Source of the DNA: Beroe forskalii
Lineage: Eukaryota > Ctenophora > Nuda > Beroida > Beroidae
DNA: 64,000 nucleotides
Assembly (NCBI GenBank): GCA_011033025.1
Contig: WFMF01000148.1
Coordinates: 1-64,000, forward strand
Direction of reading: 5' to 3'
Positions 45,601-57,459 of the stretch are shown one piece after another; the first letter of the stretch is position 1; every line of letters begins with the position of its first letter. Made by a program: the position numbers and the translations under genes. The notes beneath the pieces are model-generated. The model had not been told where the DNA came from and searched no databases. It was given only the letters and a program-made list of their open reading frames with translations.

Positions 45601-46945
45601 TGAGGAGCCAAAGGAAGAAGCACCAGCAACTGTGACAGAAACTGAAGAACCTGCCACCTCTGACGCCCCACAGGAAAATGTCCCAGCTGTTATCGAACTA
45701 CCAGAGTACAGTGAGTCAGAGCCTCCTACTGAAACCCCTGCGGAAGTGACACCAGATGCTACTGCTTCTGACACCAAAGCTGAAGTGACACCAGAAGCTG
45801 CTGACACCACATCAGAGGAAGCTGCTGACTCCACTCTGATCCAGCAATTCGACATGTTGAGCGATGAGAGTCTGAGTCCTCAGGAAGCAGCCGTGGCAGG
45901 CTCCATGTCTGGGAGTTCCTACGTCAACGTAGCCTCGTGTTGTGAGGAGGTGGAGAGTTACCAGGACATTTCCTCAGTTCAATCCTCCTCCTCCCCAAAC
46001 CAGTCTCCCGTGACAACACCCACTCAGGAGGAAGAGGAGGAGGGCGTTGTCATGGTGACAACACCCACTCAAGAGGAGGGTGTCATGGTGACAACACCTT
46101 CTAAGGAGAGTGTTGTCATGGTGAGTGATGCTCCAGAAGCTGAAGCAGCTGTTGAGGCTGTTGAAAGTGCAGCTACTCCCCAAAGTGAAGAAGCAGCAAT
46201 CCCGCAAGAAGACAACACTGCAGCTCCAGTGGAAGCATCAGAGGTGCTCACTGCGACTGAGGAAGTGTCTCAAGTCCTCCAGGAGATCACCAAGGAAGTG
46301 GAATCTGCTCCTGAGCCAAGCGGTGCTGAGGAGGCGGCAGAGTGCTGTTGTCAGGAATCAGAGGAAACAACTGAAACTGCTCCAGAAACTGCTGAAACTA
46401 CACCAGAAACTACCGAAACCACAGACCCTACTCCTAAAATACCTGAAGCTAGACCAGAAACTGCTGAACCTGCACCCTCTGGAGCTGTAGCGAGTGACAG
46501 CCCTGCTGAAGTAGGACAGGAAGCCTGTCTGGTCGATGAGACAGAGCAGATCACCCCTGAGACCGAGCAGATCACCCCTGAGTGCTGCACTGCAGAACAG
46601 ATCCAGCCCTCTACTAAAGAGAACGGAGCCGGGGTAGATGCTTGTGTAGTGGAGAAGATCCAGCCTCAGTCTGAGGAGGCTGTGTCCTCAGAGGAGGCTT
46701 CAGAAGCAGTTGCACATCCCGACCAAACCCTGGATACTCCTGATCAGACCAGCCCTGATCCAGCCCCTGAAACCCCTGCTCAGACCCCTGAAACCACTCC
46801 TGCTGCCCTCCCCCTGAGGACGGGGTACAAGTTTAACAACCCCTCAGTGGTTCCTGGCTCCATCATCAGGATAGCCGAGCGACCCAGCGCCACCCTCCAG
46901 TCCTGTCTCTACGACGGAGCCATGGTCGGAAGCGCCGACATTTGA
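39652..46945 (+). CDS. Coiled-coil protein with long Glu/Pro/Thr-rich C-terminal region, 7 exons
   Basis: Exons 39652-39768, 39942-40091, 40427-40537, 42843-42980, 43341-43478, 44712-44828, 45005-46945; every exon is a whole number of codons with phase 0 borders, 903 aa. Residues 40-257 are a near-continuous coiled coil (for example FERISTLESQLASKTAALNE). Exons 4 and 5 encode homologous 46-residue segments. The last exon begins with a helix (KLSVLLSTETSLLTLIGLI), then about 570 residues of E/P/T/A/S-rich disordered sequence with short repeats (EVPQEEVTE, VMVTTPTQEE, TEQITPE), and ends in a conserved-looking basic/hydrophobic piece (LPLRTGYKFNNPSVVPGSII). I do not recognise the family; a structural or scaffold role is possible but unproven. 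ATG 39652 is in frame with exon 1 and also overlaps a possible acceptor (AG at 39671-39672), so an upstream exon cannot be excluded. Exon 4 uses a weak donor (GTTCGT). Confidence 0.75.
42843..43478 (+). repeat. Tandemly duplicated coding exons (2 x 138 bp)
   Basis: 42843-42980 and 43341-43478 are both 138 bp, phase 0-0, and encode related coiled-coil segments: MAELNQHLESYKR versus MSEMNQYIETYKK, AKYKQAEQTW versus AQYKQAEETW, DKASYEESVS versus DKASYQDSVS. Introns between and around them are unrelated. Exon lengths allow inclusion of both, or either, without frame change. Confidence 0.9.
44112..44190. repeat. Dispersed repeat family, copy 3
   Basis: Blocks tttcagattta, agtacgcaa, cccaattcat, cacgatctctgct, aaaccttcctcaatgccttt match copies at 6390-6730 and 15235-15545 in the same order and orientation. 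It lies in intron 5 of the coiled-coil gene. A CpG-rich stretch upstream (43908-43995) may belong to the same unit. Confidence 0.6.
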
Positions 46946-47023
46946 AACACGCCGACTTACGCCGACATTTGGACGCCGACTTAGGCCGACATTTGGACGC
47001 CGACTTAGGCCGACATTTGAGTG
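46936..47023 (+). repeat. Minisatellite (about 24 bp) running over the stop codon of the coiled-coil gene
   Basis: Unit gccgacatttggacgccgac plus ttag, about three copies plus a partial. The first copy reads gccgacatttgaaac, which supplies the TGA stop at 46943-46945; later copies read tttgga and would be sense. Confidence 0.85.
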
Positions 47024-48237
47024 TCTCTTTTGAAACAAAAGGAATTGATAACGCTCGAAAAAGTTAATTATTTATGCATGAGAAATTAAAGTTAAACTTA
47101 TTAAAGTAGATTCAGTAGTAAAAGTTAAGCGACTCAAATAATGCGGATCAAGTTTTGTTTTTTCATAAAATTGTTATTGTATAGCTGAACAGTGATCATG
47201 TATGATGATGGCTGTTTTTTGCCAATGGACTGTGGTGAGACAAGTTTTTTCGGATGTTTAATTTAAATTGTAAAATAGGGTTTTTAATTCAATTATCATC
47301 CCTGGTTGTGTGGAATTTCTGGAGAAAGGTTGAATTTTTGTGTTGTGCCTGAGATATGAAAATTTTGTAATCGCGCTTTTAATCGTGGACTAAATCCAAA
47401 TACATGTGTGTCTGTTTTGTTAATGTGAATGTTGCAGTGTCAGTGTTGTGAAGATGATAAATGAACATGATAAACAAAACAGTTGTCGATTTTCTTATCA
47501 AGATTATCCCTTTCCTAATATCAGTAGAATTAAAAGTATACTTGAGCAATTCTGAAAATGTGCCATGAAAAGATTCATTAATCCTTCAATAGTCCCTAAC
47601 ATTGGCCCTTTCTGAAAAATGTTACTTTTTAGTTTTAGGCATAGTTTTAGATCCTAACCAGTAACCATTCGAGTGTTATAAGAAGTCATGTGATTCGCAG
47701 ATTTTTAATGTCGACTTTAAGGCACTGATTCGCATGAGAGAGTTGAATTACTGAAGACTTTCTGAGATTATTGTTTTTCTGTTCTAAAAATATCACTTTT
47801 TTGTTGTAAAACGATTGTTTCCTTGTGTTACCAGTTAAACGGATTCTTTAACTCGGTCCTGAAAATTGACAACAATTTTGTCCTGCTAAGTGCAGGACCT
47901 TTGAGTTTGATAGACTCACTCTCAGCTAACAGGGTAACAGGCGCCCTGTGCGATTGATTGGATTGTATCTTGCACCGATTCCTTGCAACTGACTGTGCAT
48001 CTATTTGCAGCGTTTTACTAGTGGATTCCCTTCAGATCATGCCATCAATTCAATCTTTCAATGAAAGTCACAGGAAATTGATCAACGAAAGCAACGTGAT
48101 AATTTAATTTTAATAAAGCATCTGCCTATATTATCCGGCGTCTGATCCGCCAGCTTTGGAATATGTGGATTATTCATCAAGGGTGGTTTTACAGCCCGGG
48201 CCAGCTTGAGGGCTCTCTACTCCTACAGCGCGCACGG
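47024..48237 (+). other. Likely 3' UTR of the coiled-coil gene
   Basis: No ORF. AT-rich sequence ending at a candidate polyadenylation signal, AATAAA at 48112-48117, about 1.17 kb after the stop and just before the CpG-rich promoter-like patch. Confidence 0.5.
48112..48117 (+). terminator. Candidate polyadenylation signal of the coiled-coil gene
   Basis: AATAAA in tttaataaagca, last such signal before the GC-rich block that begins near 48.19 kb. Confidence 0.45.
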
Positions 48238-48450
48238 CACGTGGGCGCCTCATCTGACAGCTAACTGGAGCAAAACCAGGTCACGTGCCATCTTTAGCCC
48301 CTCGCACGTGACCGCGTTTCTGCGCTCTGATTGGCTGGTCTAGGTGAGCGCGCGCGTCACATTCTGGTCACGTGGGCGGTTTAATGAAGTGAGCGCGGGA
48401 GTGTTGGAGTAAGGAGCCCTGGGGGGCCTTCGCACACTTCTCTCGGCAAG
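48190..48450. promoter_or_regulatory. CpG-rich promoter-like patch with four CACGTG boxes and a CCAAT box
   Basis: CACGTG at 48238-48243, 48282-48287, 48305-48310 and 48369-48374; inverted CCAAT (GATTGG) at 48329-48334; many CpGs in otherwise AT-rich DNA. Three of the four E-boxes have gtCACGTG or CACGTGac flanks, which suit USF/TFE-type factors. No ORF follows on the plus strand, so it would drive a gene with a non-coding first exon, a non-coding RNA, or act as an enhancer. Confidence 0.6.
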
Positions 48451-51400
48451 TCTTGCGTTTGGTGTGTTGAGAGCGATGTACATTGGGATCTAGTTACTTG
48501 TACAACTTGTATAGTAGATGGGTGTATCGGCATTGATTATCCATCGATAATATGTATTCTCACGCCTTCTGCTTTTATCGTTTACCTATGTCACACTCGT
48601 TGTCGGCTGTGTTAGATGAATTATGCTGGTTTGATTTCATCGTTTTACCATTTTATAGTGTGAAGATGACGTAACAGTCAGCAGCCTTTTCTTCAATTTT
48701 TGGTTTTACTCTTTCACTTTTGACTGTCACTGCCTTTATTACTTAAGTTACTTTGTCACTTTAGTTTTTACAGTTCTCGCTTTGTGCTTATACTGTGTTT
48801 CAGCATCTGCCATCTTTTGACTTGTAATTTCATGGCTCGGTCAATTTGAGCTCTGCTTTCAACCATTATAGGCCATAGGGTTTGAGCTACATGGATTTCA
48901 AGCGTAGGAGTAGCTGAGAAAGCAACTTGATCATTACCTTCGTCTTTTTAACACATGATTCTTTCCCATTTCATTTGTTTTTTGGTCACCCCGAACATTT
49001 TAAAACTCTCACAAGCATAATTTGCTTATCAGGTCGATTTAGTTGCATTCCAATTTTACATTCCATTCTACTTACGATTCTAAATGATTGAGCTCTCCCG
49101 CCTCTGAAAATCAGACACCAATTTGCCTTCTTGTCTGAAACTCTGATGGCTTCGTCAATGATTTGACCATTCCAATTCTAATACTCTAATAGCCGTTCTA
49201 ATAAAGTAATGATATGCTTTAGATTCGACACAATTCATAATTTCATCTGTTTAAAATCATGAAAAATAAATACTCGACATTCCGCTTGGGATTGCGGATC
49301 ATTTCAATCTAAATGATTGCAGTGTGCCGGTGTTCATTTCTTCAAATTCAATTCTATTTGATTTCTGCTCAATTTGATTTCTCACTTCCTGCCGTTTGTT
49401 CCACGATTTCATTTCATAGAGTAAAAAACTCCTTTAGAACTTCTGATTTAAGCTTCCCTAGTTTAATAGCTCTTTTATACGTTCTCGTTTTGAAGTTATA
49501 ACTTCGAAGCATTCCTTTGGCGCTTTTAACCTAATTTCACTGTTCTGGAAAACCGGTTTACGAATATTCGGAAGCCTTTTACTATTTTACTGAGCTCAAA
49601 AACACTTCTAAAAGCTAAAAGGTTTCCCAACTATTGAGCTCCCTTGCGCTCTCTTGAATTTACCACCATTTACTACCTGCACTTAAACCAACTTTCATAC
49701 AGTGTAACTTTAATTTAAGTAAGTACCCACTGCTATAGTGATTGAGAAATCAAATTAATCACACTCTGCAGTTACCCCCCTCTCTTCCACAGTTCACATA
49801 CTTACACTCACTCAACTCCTAACAACTTTTAGGTAGTCAGAGCTTTGATTGTATCTGGCTTCAGGCACACTTTCACTCTCTGCTTTACCCAGCCTCACTC
49901 CATTTTAGCCTCCCACTTTCTCACTCTCCCTTTGAAAACCTTGAATCGTACGTGTCAGCTCGTGCTTGGGTCGTGCCAGTTCTTCGTTTTTCAACTTTTC
50001 AAGGAAAACGGGAGAGCGTGAAACACATTGATTCCTTTCACTGTTCAACTAAGCTTCGTGATTCTGTACAGCTGTAGTCTACAGTCAACTATAAATAGCC
50101 TTATGTAATGGGCAAGTGTCAGAGTAAAGAGTTAGGTGTCTTCAGAGTAAAAAGTTAGGTGTCTAGATCAGGCCTTCAAATCTGACAGTTTAAAACGTAG
50201 AGTATTATACCTGCTCAAATCTATATATTGGGCACTTGATTGATTGTAATTTTCACGGTCTCAGTACACGGCTCGTGCGAGCTCATTAACTTTTGATTGG
50301 ATTTTTATTAACAAATGTAAGTGTTAAATTAGTTCTTATTAACGAATGCACGCGTTTAATTAGCTTGAAATTGGAATTGTGTCACTTTTGATCCGTGCTA
50401 ATAGAATTGGCTCGATTCAAGATAGGAAACTGCTAATTTTCTAATAAGTAGACCGTCAACCCTTCTCCTCAAATGATCACTGTCTGTTAGACTTAGCCAT
50501 AAACTGTTAAGCCATACACAGATACACTGAAATCGGCGGCGTATTCGCTTACCCATATAAGTAACCCGAACCCCGAAATCATCATGAGATTTACCAATCA
50601 GCACGCAAGTATACGGTCGATTTGCCCGATAACCGATGATGGTTCAAATTCAATGTCAGACGCCGTCAATAATATTGTATTATTGTAATATTATTATCAT
50701 AGGTAAGAAGAAGCGGCTTGGTATTTTGTCAAATCTTCACAAATCCTCAATCCACTTGCGAAATATTGGCGTTTCAACGTCATCAGCTTCCAACATTGCG
50801 CTATGATAATGACCACAACTTGACTGCCTATTTCTCTCTTGGGCGCATTAAACTCAGCATTAAGCAATACCTGTGCCGTGTAAGGCAGAAATGCAGCATC
50901 TGTCAGTGTACCATATGATCGTTGACACAAAACTAAAGCTTGCCGCAGTGATGAAAACAAGGCATACACACACTTGTCACTTAGAATGCCACGACGTCTG
51001 AGAACCTAGTGAGCTTTGCGTGTTCGAGCGTTGGAGATGTTCATCCCATTCCACAAAAATGTGTTCTTTTGACTCATTCTGTAACTAGTGGTTCTGTGCA
51101 TGATTTTCCGTTTTCCCAACTGCATTGGTGCTAAGATCATCATCAATGTTCCTGTCTGAGGGAAAACTTTCTTGGAAACTTTCCAAAGTGATTGAAACCG
51201 ATTTTGATAGAATATCCGTCCTAAAATTCCCCGAACGTGCTTTTTTCCGTCAACTGTTCAATTAGTCCATCCTGCTGTGAGCAATAAAATCACGAACCGT
51301 CGTCTTACACTAACAAACCGGATTCAGCAGCCTTAGGAAAGTGTAAAACACGTTTTGATTCACTCGATCTGTGAAAACTCTAAAGTTCGACTCAGACACA

Positions 51401-51680
51401 GGTACGCCTTGCGTTTTGTCGTTTAGATCGTGTTCAAATGATAGGCGGTTAAGAGCGACGTCAATTATTAGATTTAAAGTGAAGAGTTGACACAATTAAA
51501 CAGCGCACTTTTCTCACTTTTCAAGTGCAACCTCTTAGAGCTGCTTTTAGACGTTTTGCAGTTTATTGTATGGATTTAATCCAGCCCTTGCTAAACCATC
51601 GCGTGCCCTGCAGAAAAGATGACTTACAAATAATCCCTCTCGAATGTTTTATTTTTAGTTCGCACTATATTAGTTAGTAG
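48451..51680. other. Non-coding stretch, nothing recognised
   Basis: About 3.2 kb with only short frames. It may be a 5' UTR or first intron belonging to the CpG-rich promoter-like patch at 48.2-48.45 kb, but no convincing exon was found. A small AT palindrome lies near 50670-50697. Confidence 0.4.
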
Positions 51681-51684
51681 ACTA

Positions 51685-51725
51685 TGACGTCATTATATCA
51701 CTTTTAACATTGTGAATTGGTGAAG
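51685..51725 (+). promoter_or_regulatory. CRE/GATA composite element, copy 1
   Basis: TGACGTCATTATATCA: the CRE octamer is perfect (51685-51692) and the GATA half carries two extra bases. The extension (ttttaacattgtgaattgg) matches the other copies. Confidence 0.65.
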
Positions 51726-53500
51726 TTGAGTGGCCTTATATTATTCGTCCTGCGTTGGATGGAAATCTCTTGAACGACTGTTATACTTTTACTACTACTA
51801 TGTTTACTACTTTACTACTTTATAAGATCCGGATTTCGGTCGTAGTAACGCGTGTTAAAAGGGTAAAGGCGTGTTTTATACTCGTGCCGAATGTTAGTTA
51901 GTGAACAGTAACACTCGGCACGCCCTAAGCTAGTTAATTTATAACACATGTTTAGTGTGCGATTGTAAAGTTTTATTAGTTTATTGTCATTGTTTAATTT
52001 TGGGATATATCTTTTTGTGATATATGGCACCAATCAGGGACACACGCCTATGTTTGACTACTTAGACAGGGTTGTGTAATAAGGCCATACCCTGCATCTT
52101 TTCTGTTCAGCAACGTTTTGTGATGGGAAATTAACTACCACTGGCTAGGTCGATTGAAGTTTGAACTAACCTCGGTCCGACTCTCTTTAGACCCTGAACT
52201 TAGCTGGTAATACTCAGTAATAGGTACGAGAGCCGATTACCGAATGCCTCTTGGAATACTTGCGCTCATGAGTCTGATGAGACTATCTAGCTATTTCACT
52301 GTCATGATCCCATGGTTATTATTTACACTTCACACCGATACAAATAATAACCACAGAAACAGTAATAAGAGTAATACCCTGACAGTGATGAGGTCTCCTG
52401 ACACAATTTCATGTGTCCACGTGGACATAACAAGGTCACAAGGCACGGGTTATGTACTTAGAATATTGGCAGATCTGGTGTGTGACACTCAGCGTGCGAA
52501 TTTAATAATTTTTTTGAATTTAAAATTAGTTCATCTCTCAATCTGTGTTATTAGCAAAAACTTTGTTTTTACTGCGCTTAATCTCATGGAACTCTGTCAA
52601 CTAAATACTAATTATAGACTCAAGTATATCCTTTTTGGCAATTGGCACGCATATATTTTCCACTAAACCCATGTAATAACAACATTACGATGTTAATATA
52701 AGAAGACGAGTGTTGTTGGGACGTGTGTGTAACAGTACCCGATGAGGTTTGAGAGAGAGCGGGTATTTGATTTAATAGCCCTGAGGGCCCCTGTCGTGGA
52801 GCTGTCTGGCATGCACAGGTGGGGAATAGGCGGTGTTACGTCAATAAAACACCATGTTAAGCTATGATAATGACGTCATACTCTCAACTGTCTAATGTTC
52901 GCAACATCTGCAGCTGTCCCATTAAATTATTATTACACTCACTACTACCTCTGCTGTGTGTCCTTCTCAGTGCTCGTGTTGATACTCTCGACGTTATTTG
53001 TTGATGAATCTTTCCGGTGTTGAGTTATTTCGTCGTGTGGGTCGTTGAGATTTCCGGTGTGCGCCGACGGGGGTTGACGCTGGGTCAGGTTTCAGTATTC
53101 TTCAGCCGGTGGTTCGCGTGTTTTCCTGTTTTCTTAATTTCTTTGGGCACTGTGTTTTTTTCTTTTGTTAGGTTTGGGTGGGTTTTTACAGATTTCTCTT
53201 GATCATGTTTGTCGCTGCAATTCAATTGCATCTTGGAAATCCGCACTCCGAACTTGAGTTGTTTCCATCATCCATGAACTTGGTTGAGATCGGACAGTGA
53301 ACTTAGTGACATTCCCCAGCTTGAAGTTTACAATATTCTGATCTACCTACTTATCGTTGGTCTGAGTTTGATTATCTAGGGTAAATTATTGGGAATTATA
53401 AGTCGCGTCGTGGAAACAAGTGTGAATTGTCCCAAATAATCACACTCTAAATGTGTCTAGAAAAGAGTGGTTTAAACAATCTGAAAATCGTAATCTCCGT
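51726..53500. other. Non-coding stretch between element copies 1 and the first CCAAT array
   Basis: Holds composite copy 2, otherwise no recognised gene. Open frames such as 52244-52666 lack any recognisable domain. Confidence 0.4.
52838..52878 (-). promoter_or_regulatory. CRE/GATA composite element, copy 2 (reverse)
   Basis: Plus strand reads atgataatgacgtca; on the minus strand TGACGTCATTATCA followed by tagcttaacatggtg. CRE 52871-52878. Its downstream flank (ctctcaactgtct) resembles that of the copy at 56830-56871. Confidence 0.75.
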
Positions 53501-53503
53501 CCT

Positions 53504-53725
53504 GATTGGTCGTCGTTTTCCTAAACGTCTTCCGATTGGCTGTTTGAATCTAAACGCCGTCTGATTGGTTTTCATTTGTTCTTTACACAACCTGGCTTCT
53601 AATTCAGATATTACTGTGACTCGCAACATGTTTCAGCCAATGAAATCCCTGTAAAACACATCACGTGACATGTTTCAGTCAATGAAATCCCCGAAAAATG
53701 TTCACGTGACTTAATGCTGCACGTG
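53504..53725. promoter_or_regulatory. CCAAT array and CCAAT/E-box tandem repeat
   Basis: Inverted CCAAT (GATTGG) at 53504, 53534 and 53563, spaced 30 and 29 bp within an imperfect 30-bp repeat. Then two tandem units of about 41 bp, each with tttcag-C/T-caatgaaatcc and tcacgtgac (CACGTG at 53662-53667 and 53703-53708), and a third CACGTG at 53720-53725. Confidence 0.65.
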
Positions 53726-54224
53726 TGTGCGCGCACCCCAATTAGTAGAAACACTGTCTAAGTGCTATAATCTGCTAATGTGCGGAAGTGAAGTGGGATG
53801 TCTCATGTTAGGAGGCTTCTTAAGTCTGTCTACCACTCCTTTATACCCTGATCCTACCTCCTTTCTTCCACCAATTTACTTCCAAATCTCTCCTACTTCA
53901 CTCCCCCTTTTCCTTCCAATTTCCTCTCCTTTCCAGCATCCTGCGTCTGTACCACTCTCTGATCCTGTCCTCCCAAAGTAGCCTATCTTCTCTCCCCTTT
54001 CAACCATATTACCCAATACCCTTCCAAATCTACTCTCCTTCATACTATTCAGACTCTTTTCCCTTCTTTTCGCTTCTTTTCCCAATTTCCCCCTCTCTTC
54101 CCTGATCCTGATTTCCCAACTCCCTGCCATTTTAGGAGGGTAATCTGTAATTAGTCCGACACTTTGCCTCAACACACACGCCAATCTAATCCGAGTCCCG
54201 CCCAAAATATTAGGCGGTTTCAGA

Positions 54225-54265
54225 TGATGTCATTATCAGGGTTTTAAAATGGTGAAATGCTGACA
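54225..54265 (+). promoter_or_regulatory. CRE/GATA composite element, copy 3 (CRE with one change)
   Basis: TGATGTCATTATCAGGG, one mismatch in the CRE octamer, then ttttaaaatggtgaaatgct. Confidence 0.7.
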
Positions 54266-54507
54266 TTTGGTGGTCTATTATGAGTGCGCGCGTCGCGTAT
54301 ATTTAATTTGTTAATACAAACGCCAATTATTAACGCAATGATTCGCGCCACTAATAATTATACCTGCGATTCTGCCTACGATCAAAGGTCTCTCTCCTCC
54401 TTCTTCTCCTTCTCTCATTAATAATTAATGATTCCCAGCTCACGAGATAGGAGAGAGTGTTATACACAGACACTAATTGTTAATAAACACTCATCTCTCA
54501 CTAACAT

Positions 54508-54662
54508 CACGTGACATGTTAGTTTTAATGAAGGAGCAGTGCGCCAAGTCTCGCTTCGGCACGAGTGCTATATTTGAGTGGTGGTGGTGGAGGAGAGAGT
54601 TGGCCAATCAGAGAAGAGTACTGAGAATCCGACCAATGGGAGAAGAGTATTTTGATCACGTG
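54508..54662. promoter_or_regulatory. E-box and paired CCAAT boxes
   Basis: CACGTG at 54508-54513 and 54657-54662 in the same tcacgtgac context; CCAAT at 54604 and 54633, 29 bp apart within an imperfect repeat (gagaagagtact / gagaagagtatt). Confidence 0.6.
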
Positions 54663-55508
54663 ACGCATCACAAGAGCTGGGACCTGTTTGCACCCTACCA
54701 CCTTGGGTTGACATGAGATTAACACAGTGTGGTTTTTGTGACATGGTGGGGAGATTATAACACACTGTGTGGTTTTTATGTGGTGGTTTTGTGGGTGTTG
54801 TGATAAGGAGTTCCTTTGTGTGGGGTTCCGGCTTGCTTCAGACTAGTTCCATGTGGTTTTGGAGTGAGGGGGCCTATTTCTGCACCCCTTTATCATGTTG
54901 GCTGTCTGTTGTCCTTCCTGAGCACTCAGTTTCTCTCACTCATGTTCCTTCTGCGTACTTAAGACTGAGATTGTTTCTCACCCTTTAAACTTTTTAAGTT
55001 TAATCGGTTCGAACCCCAACATACGCTCCTTCAGGCGTCGTAAAAATAATTGGTTGCTGTTTTGCATGCTTATTTCTTAGATTTTGTGCCAAAAACGCTG
55101 CACACCATGATACTGGACGGATTATATCTGTGTATTGAGATTATTGACCGCACTGTTGATAATTAATTAATTAATTAACGTCTGTTTTTAGTGCCACGCC
55201 TTGACAGGGTGATACTAGTGTTGGGGAATAATATCAGTATTATGTTTTTTAACATATGTTAAAATTTCTAATGTGGAAATTGTTAATTTGCTCGTCGCGT
55301 GTATGTATAAACCTAATGTTTTTTCAATGTTTTTGCAATAATAATACAAATTACAAAAAAGGGTGTAATTTTCCTTTTTTCCCTTGATTACTTTTGCCTT
55401 TCTACTTGTCCACGTCTCTCATGAAGTTTTCTCTCGTTGCATATTCTTTTTCTGACTCTTCATCTGTGCATCACACTGACTACACTGACTATATGATAGC
55501 TGTATTAT

Positions 55509-55531
55509 TATCATACTATGATAGTATGATA
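55509..55531. repeat. Near-perfect 23-bp palindrome
   Basis: tatcatactatgatagtatg plus ata: reads the same on both strands except at the centre. Surrounded by further atgatagct repeats. Confidence 0.8.
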
Positions 55532-55649
55532 GCTTCACACTGAATATATGATGATAGCTGTGCTCTCGTCTCTGACAGTATGAATCTTGGCGACAGAGAT
55601 CCTGATATCCCATCTGAAATGACCTCTATAAACACACTATACGCAGGAA

Positions 55650-55685
55650 CCAATCACAAAGCAAGTGTAAACAATCCCATCCAAT
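55650..55685. promoter_or_regulatory. CCAAT pair, 31 bp apart
   Basis: CCAATCA at 55650 and CCAATCAGA at 55681, both NF-Y type. Confidence 0.45.
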
Positions 55686-55952
55686 CAGAATGGAGTATTC
55701 ACTGTGTTATAAACGTTATGTAATTTGTAGTTTTATGCAGGCAATAGGTGACTGAAAAGTGCACTTGGTATGAAAAACAAGTGCACGCTTCAATCTGACG
55801 TTATTTTCATACCATCTTATGTTAGATTTCCTCCTTTTAACCGCCTATTTTCCGCACACTTCAGCACATAAACAAGTTTAATATATATAATCCAGTGCGT
55901 GCTTATATGAGTTGACATCACTTTCTTCTTCCAGCACGCGCAGTAATATCCA

Positions 55953-56023
55953 CCAATCACTGCCCTGCATCCGGAGGATGCTGCTCGCTGATTGGTTGTG
56001 TGATGCCCGCCTGTGGGTATAAA
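55953..56023 (+). promoter_or_regulatory. Promoter-like CCAAT/TATA arrangement
   Basis: CCAAT at 55953-55957, inverted CCAAT (ATTGG) at 55991-55995 and TATAAA at 56018-56023, with CpGs between. A start site would be near 56050. No ORF or recognisable RNA follows. Confidence 0.5.
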
Positions 56024-56829
56024 GTAAGATTAGTACAGTGGTCTGGCTTCTGTAATTGTGTCAGGAATTAAAAGCATGAGGTATTTTTAGTTCGCCAGAA
56101 CGTCGCTTTCTTCCAAGAACTACAGTACTAGGACCGTGTAAAGAACCGTATACTGGAGTACAGGAGGTTTGTTAGTGGAGTGCTTTCCTCTCTTTTCCGT
56201 TTTACTTTCCGTTCCGTTTTACATTCCGTGAATCCTTGTCCGTAGAGTGGTGTCAAACGGTAGTGGCGTCAAGGCTAAAGTGTCAACGTATTACCTATAC
56301 CGGTATAAGCGTACAGTAGTGTAAAATTTAGTGATGTCAAAGTATATTGGTGTCAACATTTGTACTTTTTAGTGGTTGTCAAACTCACAAATCATACTTT
56401 TGTAAACGTAGCTTCTGAGTTCTGTAGAAGAGTTCCTTCTCTCAAAATGCCTCTTCTCGGCACGTGTGCACTACACGATGAAGTGATTACATAATCTGAC
56501 TGAGTGACTTGCCAACTGTCACCGGGAATTTGAGCGATTTGAAGTATTCCTGTTTTCAGACCTTTGATATGCACTTGTACTATTTTCATTCAAATACCGA
56601 TCATGCATCTTCAAGCTTCTTCCAACGTCTTCAAGCCCCTTGACTGCATCCCATTCAACGTCTTCCTCGATTATTTATCTCAACCGAAAAAATCTGTGAA
56701 AAATTTTCAATAGACAAGGAATTTGATGTCAACAGGTCGCGGATCTCTCTTGTCAGGCTATGCAGAATAATATGGCGTGGCTTCATAACACCGCAGGAAT
56801 TTTAATAAAACATCGGAAATAGGCCATGT

Positions 56830-56871
56830 GATTTCATCAAATCACTACGTTAAGCTATGATAATGACGTCA
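56830..56871 (-). promoter_or_regulatory. CRE/GATA composite element, copy 4 (reverse)
   Basis: Plus strand acgttaagctatgataatga followed by cgtca; CRE 56864-56871. Shares ctct-aactgtct downstream with the copy at 52838-52878. Confidence 0.75.
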
Positions 56872-57300
56872 CTCTAAACTGTCTGTTCGTATGTTCATCA
56901 CTTAATAAAACACCGGCTCATGCTAAAGGAATGTTTACGTTTTAGGTGGCATCCGCATAACTACGCCGGGTGCAGAGTATTCGACAGAGTTCGGGGTTTT
57001 CGCGAACTTTGCGCCGCGTTTGATGAATTTATCGTTGCACTTAAATTTACCTGCATTTTGATTTTCATCGCACTTAATTTTAAATTTTCCCACATTTTGA
57101 TCGTCCCGCATTCGAATTTTCTCAACCCGCACGACCATTGGATGATTTGGATAGCATTCCCGCGCGCGCGTCTCTCACCTCTCCTCCCTCTGCAATGTCT
57201 CACACATTGTCATCCTATAATAGCTGTATATAGTTAATAATAATAATAATTAACACATCGTACACTTGTGATGTTTATGAAGGAGCACACCTCCTCCCTA

Positions 57301-57306
57301 TATAAA
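57301..57306 (+). promoter_or_regulatory. TATA box candidate
   Basis: TATAAA within cctatataaactcc, preceded by atgaaggagcacacctcc; no ORF follows. Confidence 0.35.
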
Positions 57307-57459
57307 CTCCTCTCATTGCGAGGTAATAACAAACACATCAACAGCTCCCCCGTTAAACTGCAGCTCTTCCCATGAGTTGATGAGAAGAGAGGGAGGCGGG
57401 CCCCCGCCCCCCGGACGCCTGCTCGTGTATAGGATGTAGGAGAGGAGTAGGGGACTTAG

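Noticed and set aside
45271..46590. Ser/Val-rich open frames antisense to the coiled-coil gene tail
   Set aside because: GAA/GAG-rich coding DNA reads as TTC/CTC without stops on the other strand; composition only.
48695..48703. AATTTTTGG, similar to an Sm site of snRNA or spliced-leader RNA
   Set aside because: No snRNA sequence, donor site or flanking stem recognised around it.
54995..55050. tRNA-like B box (ggttcgaacccc)
   Set aside because: No foldable cloverleaf: T-stem pairs poorly on both strands and no A box at the right distance. At most a SINE scrap.
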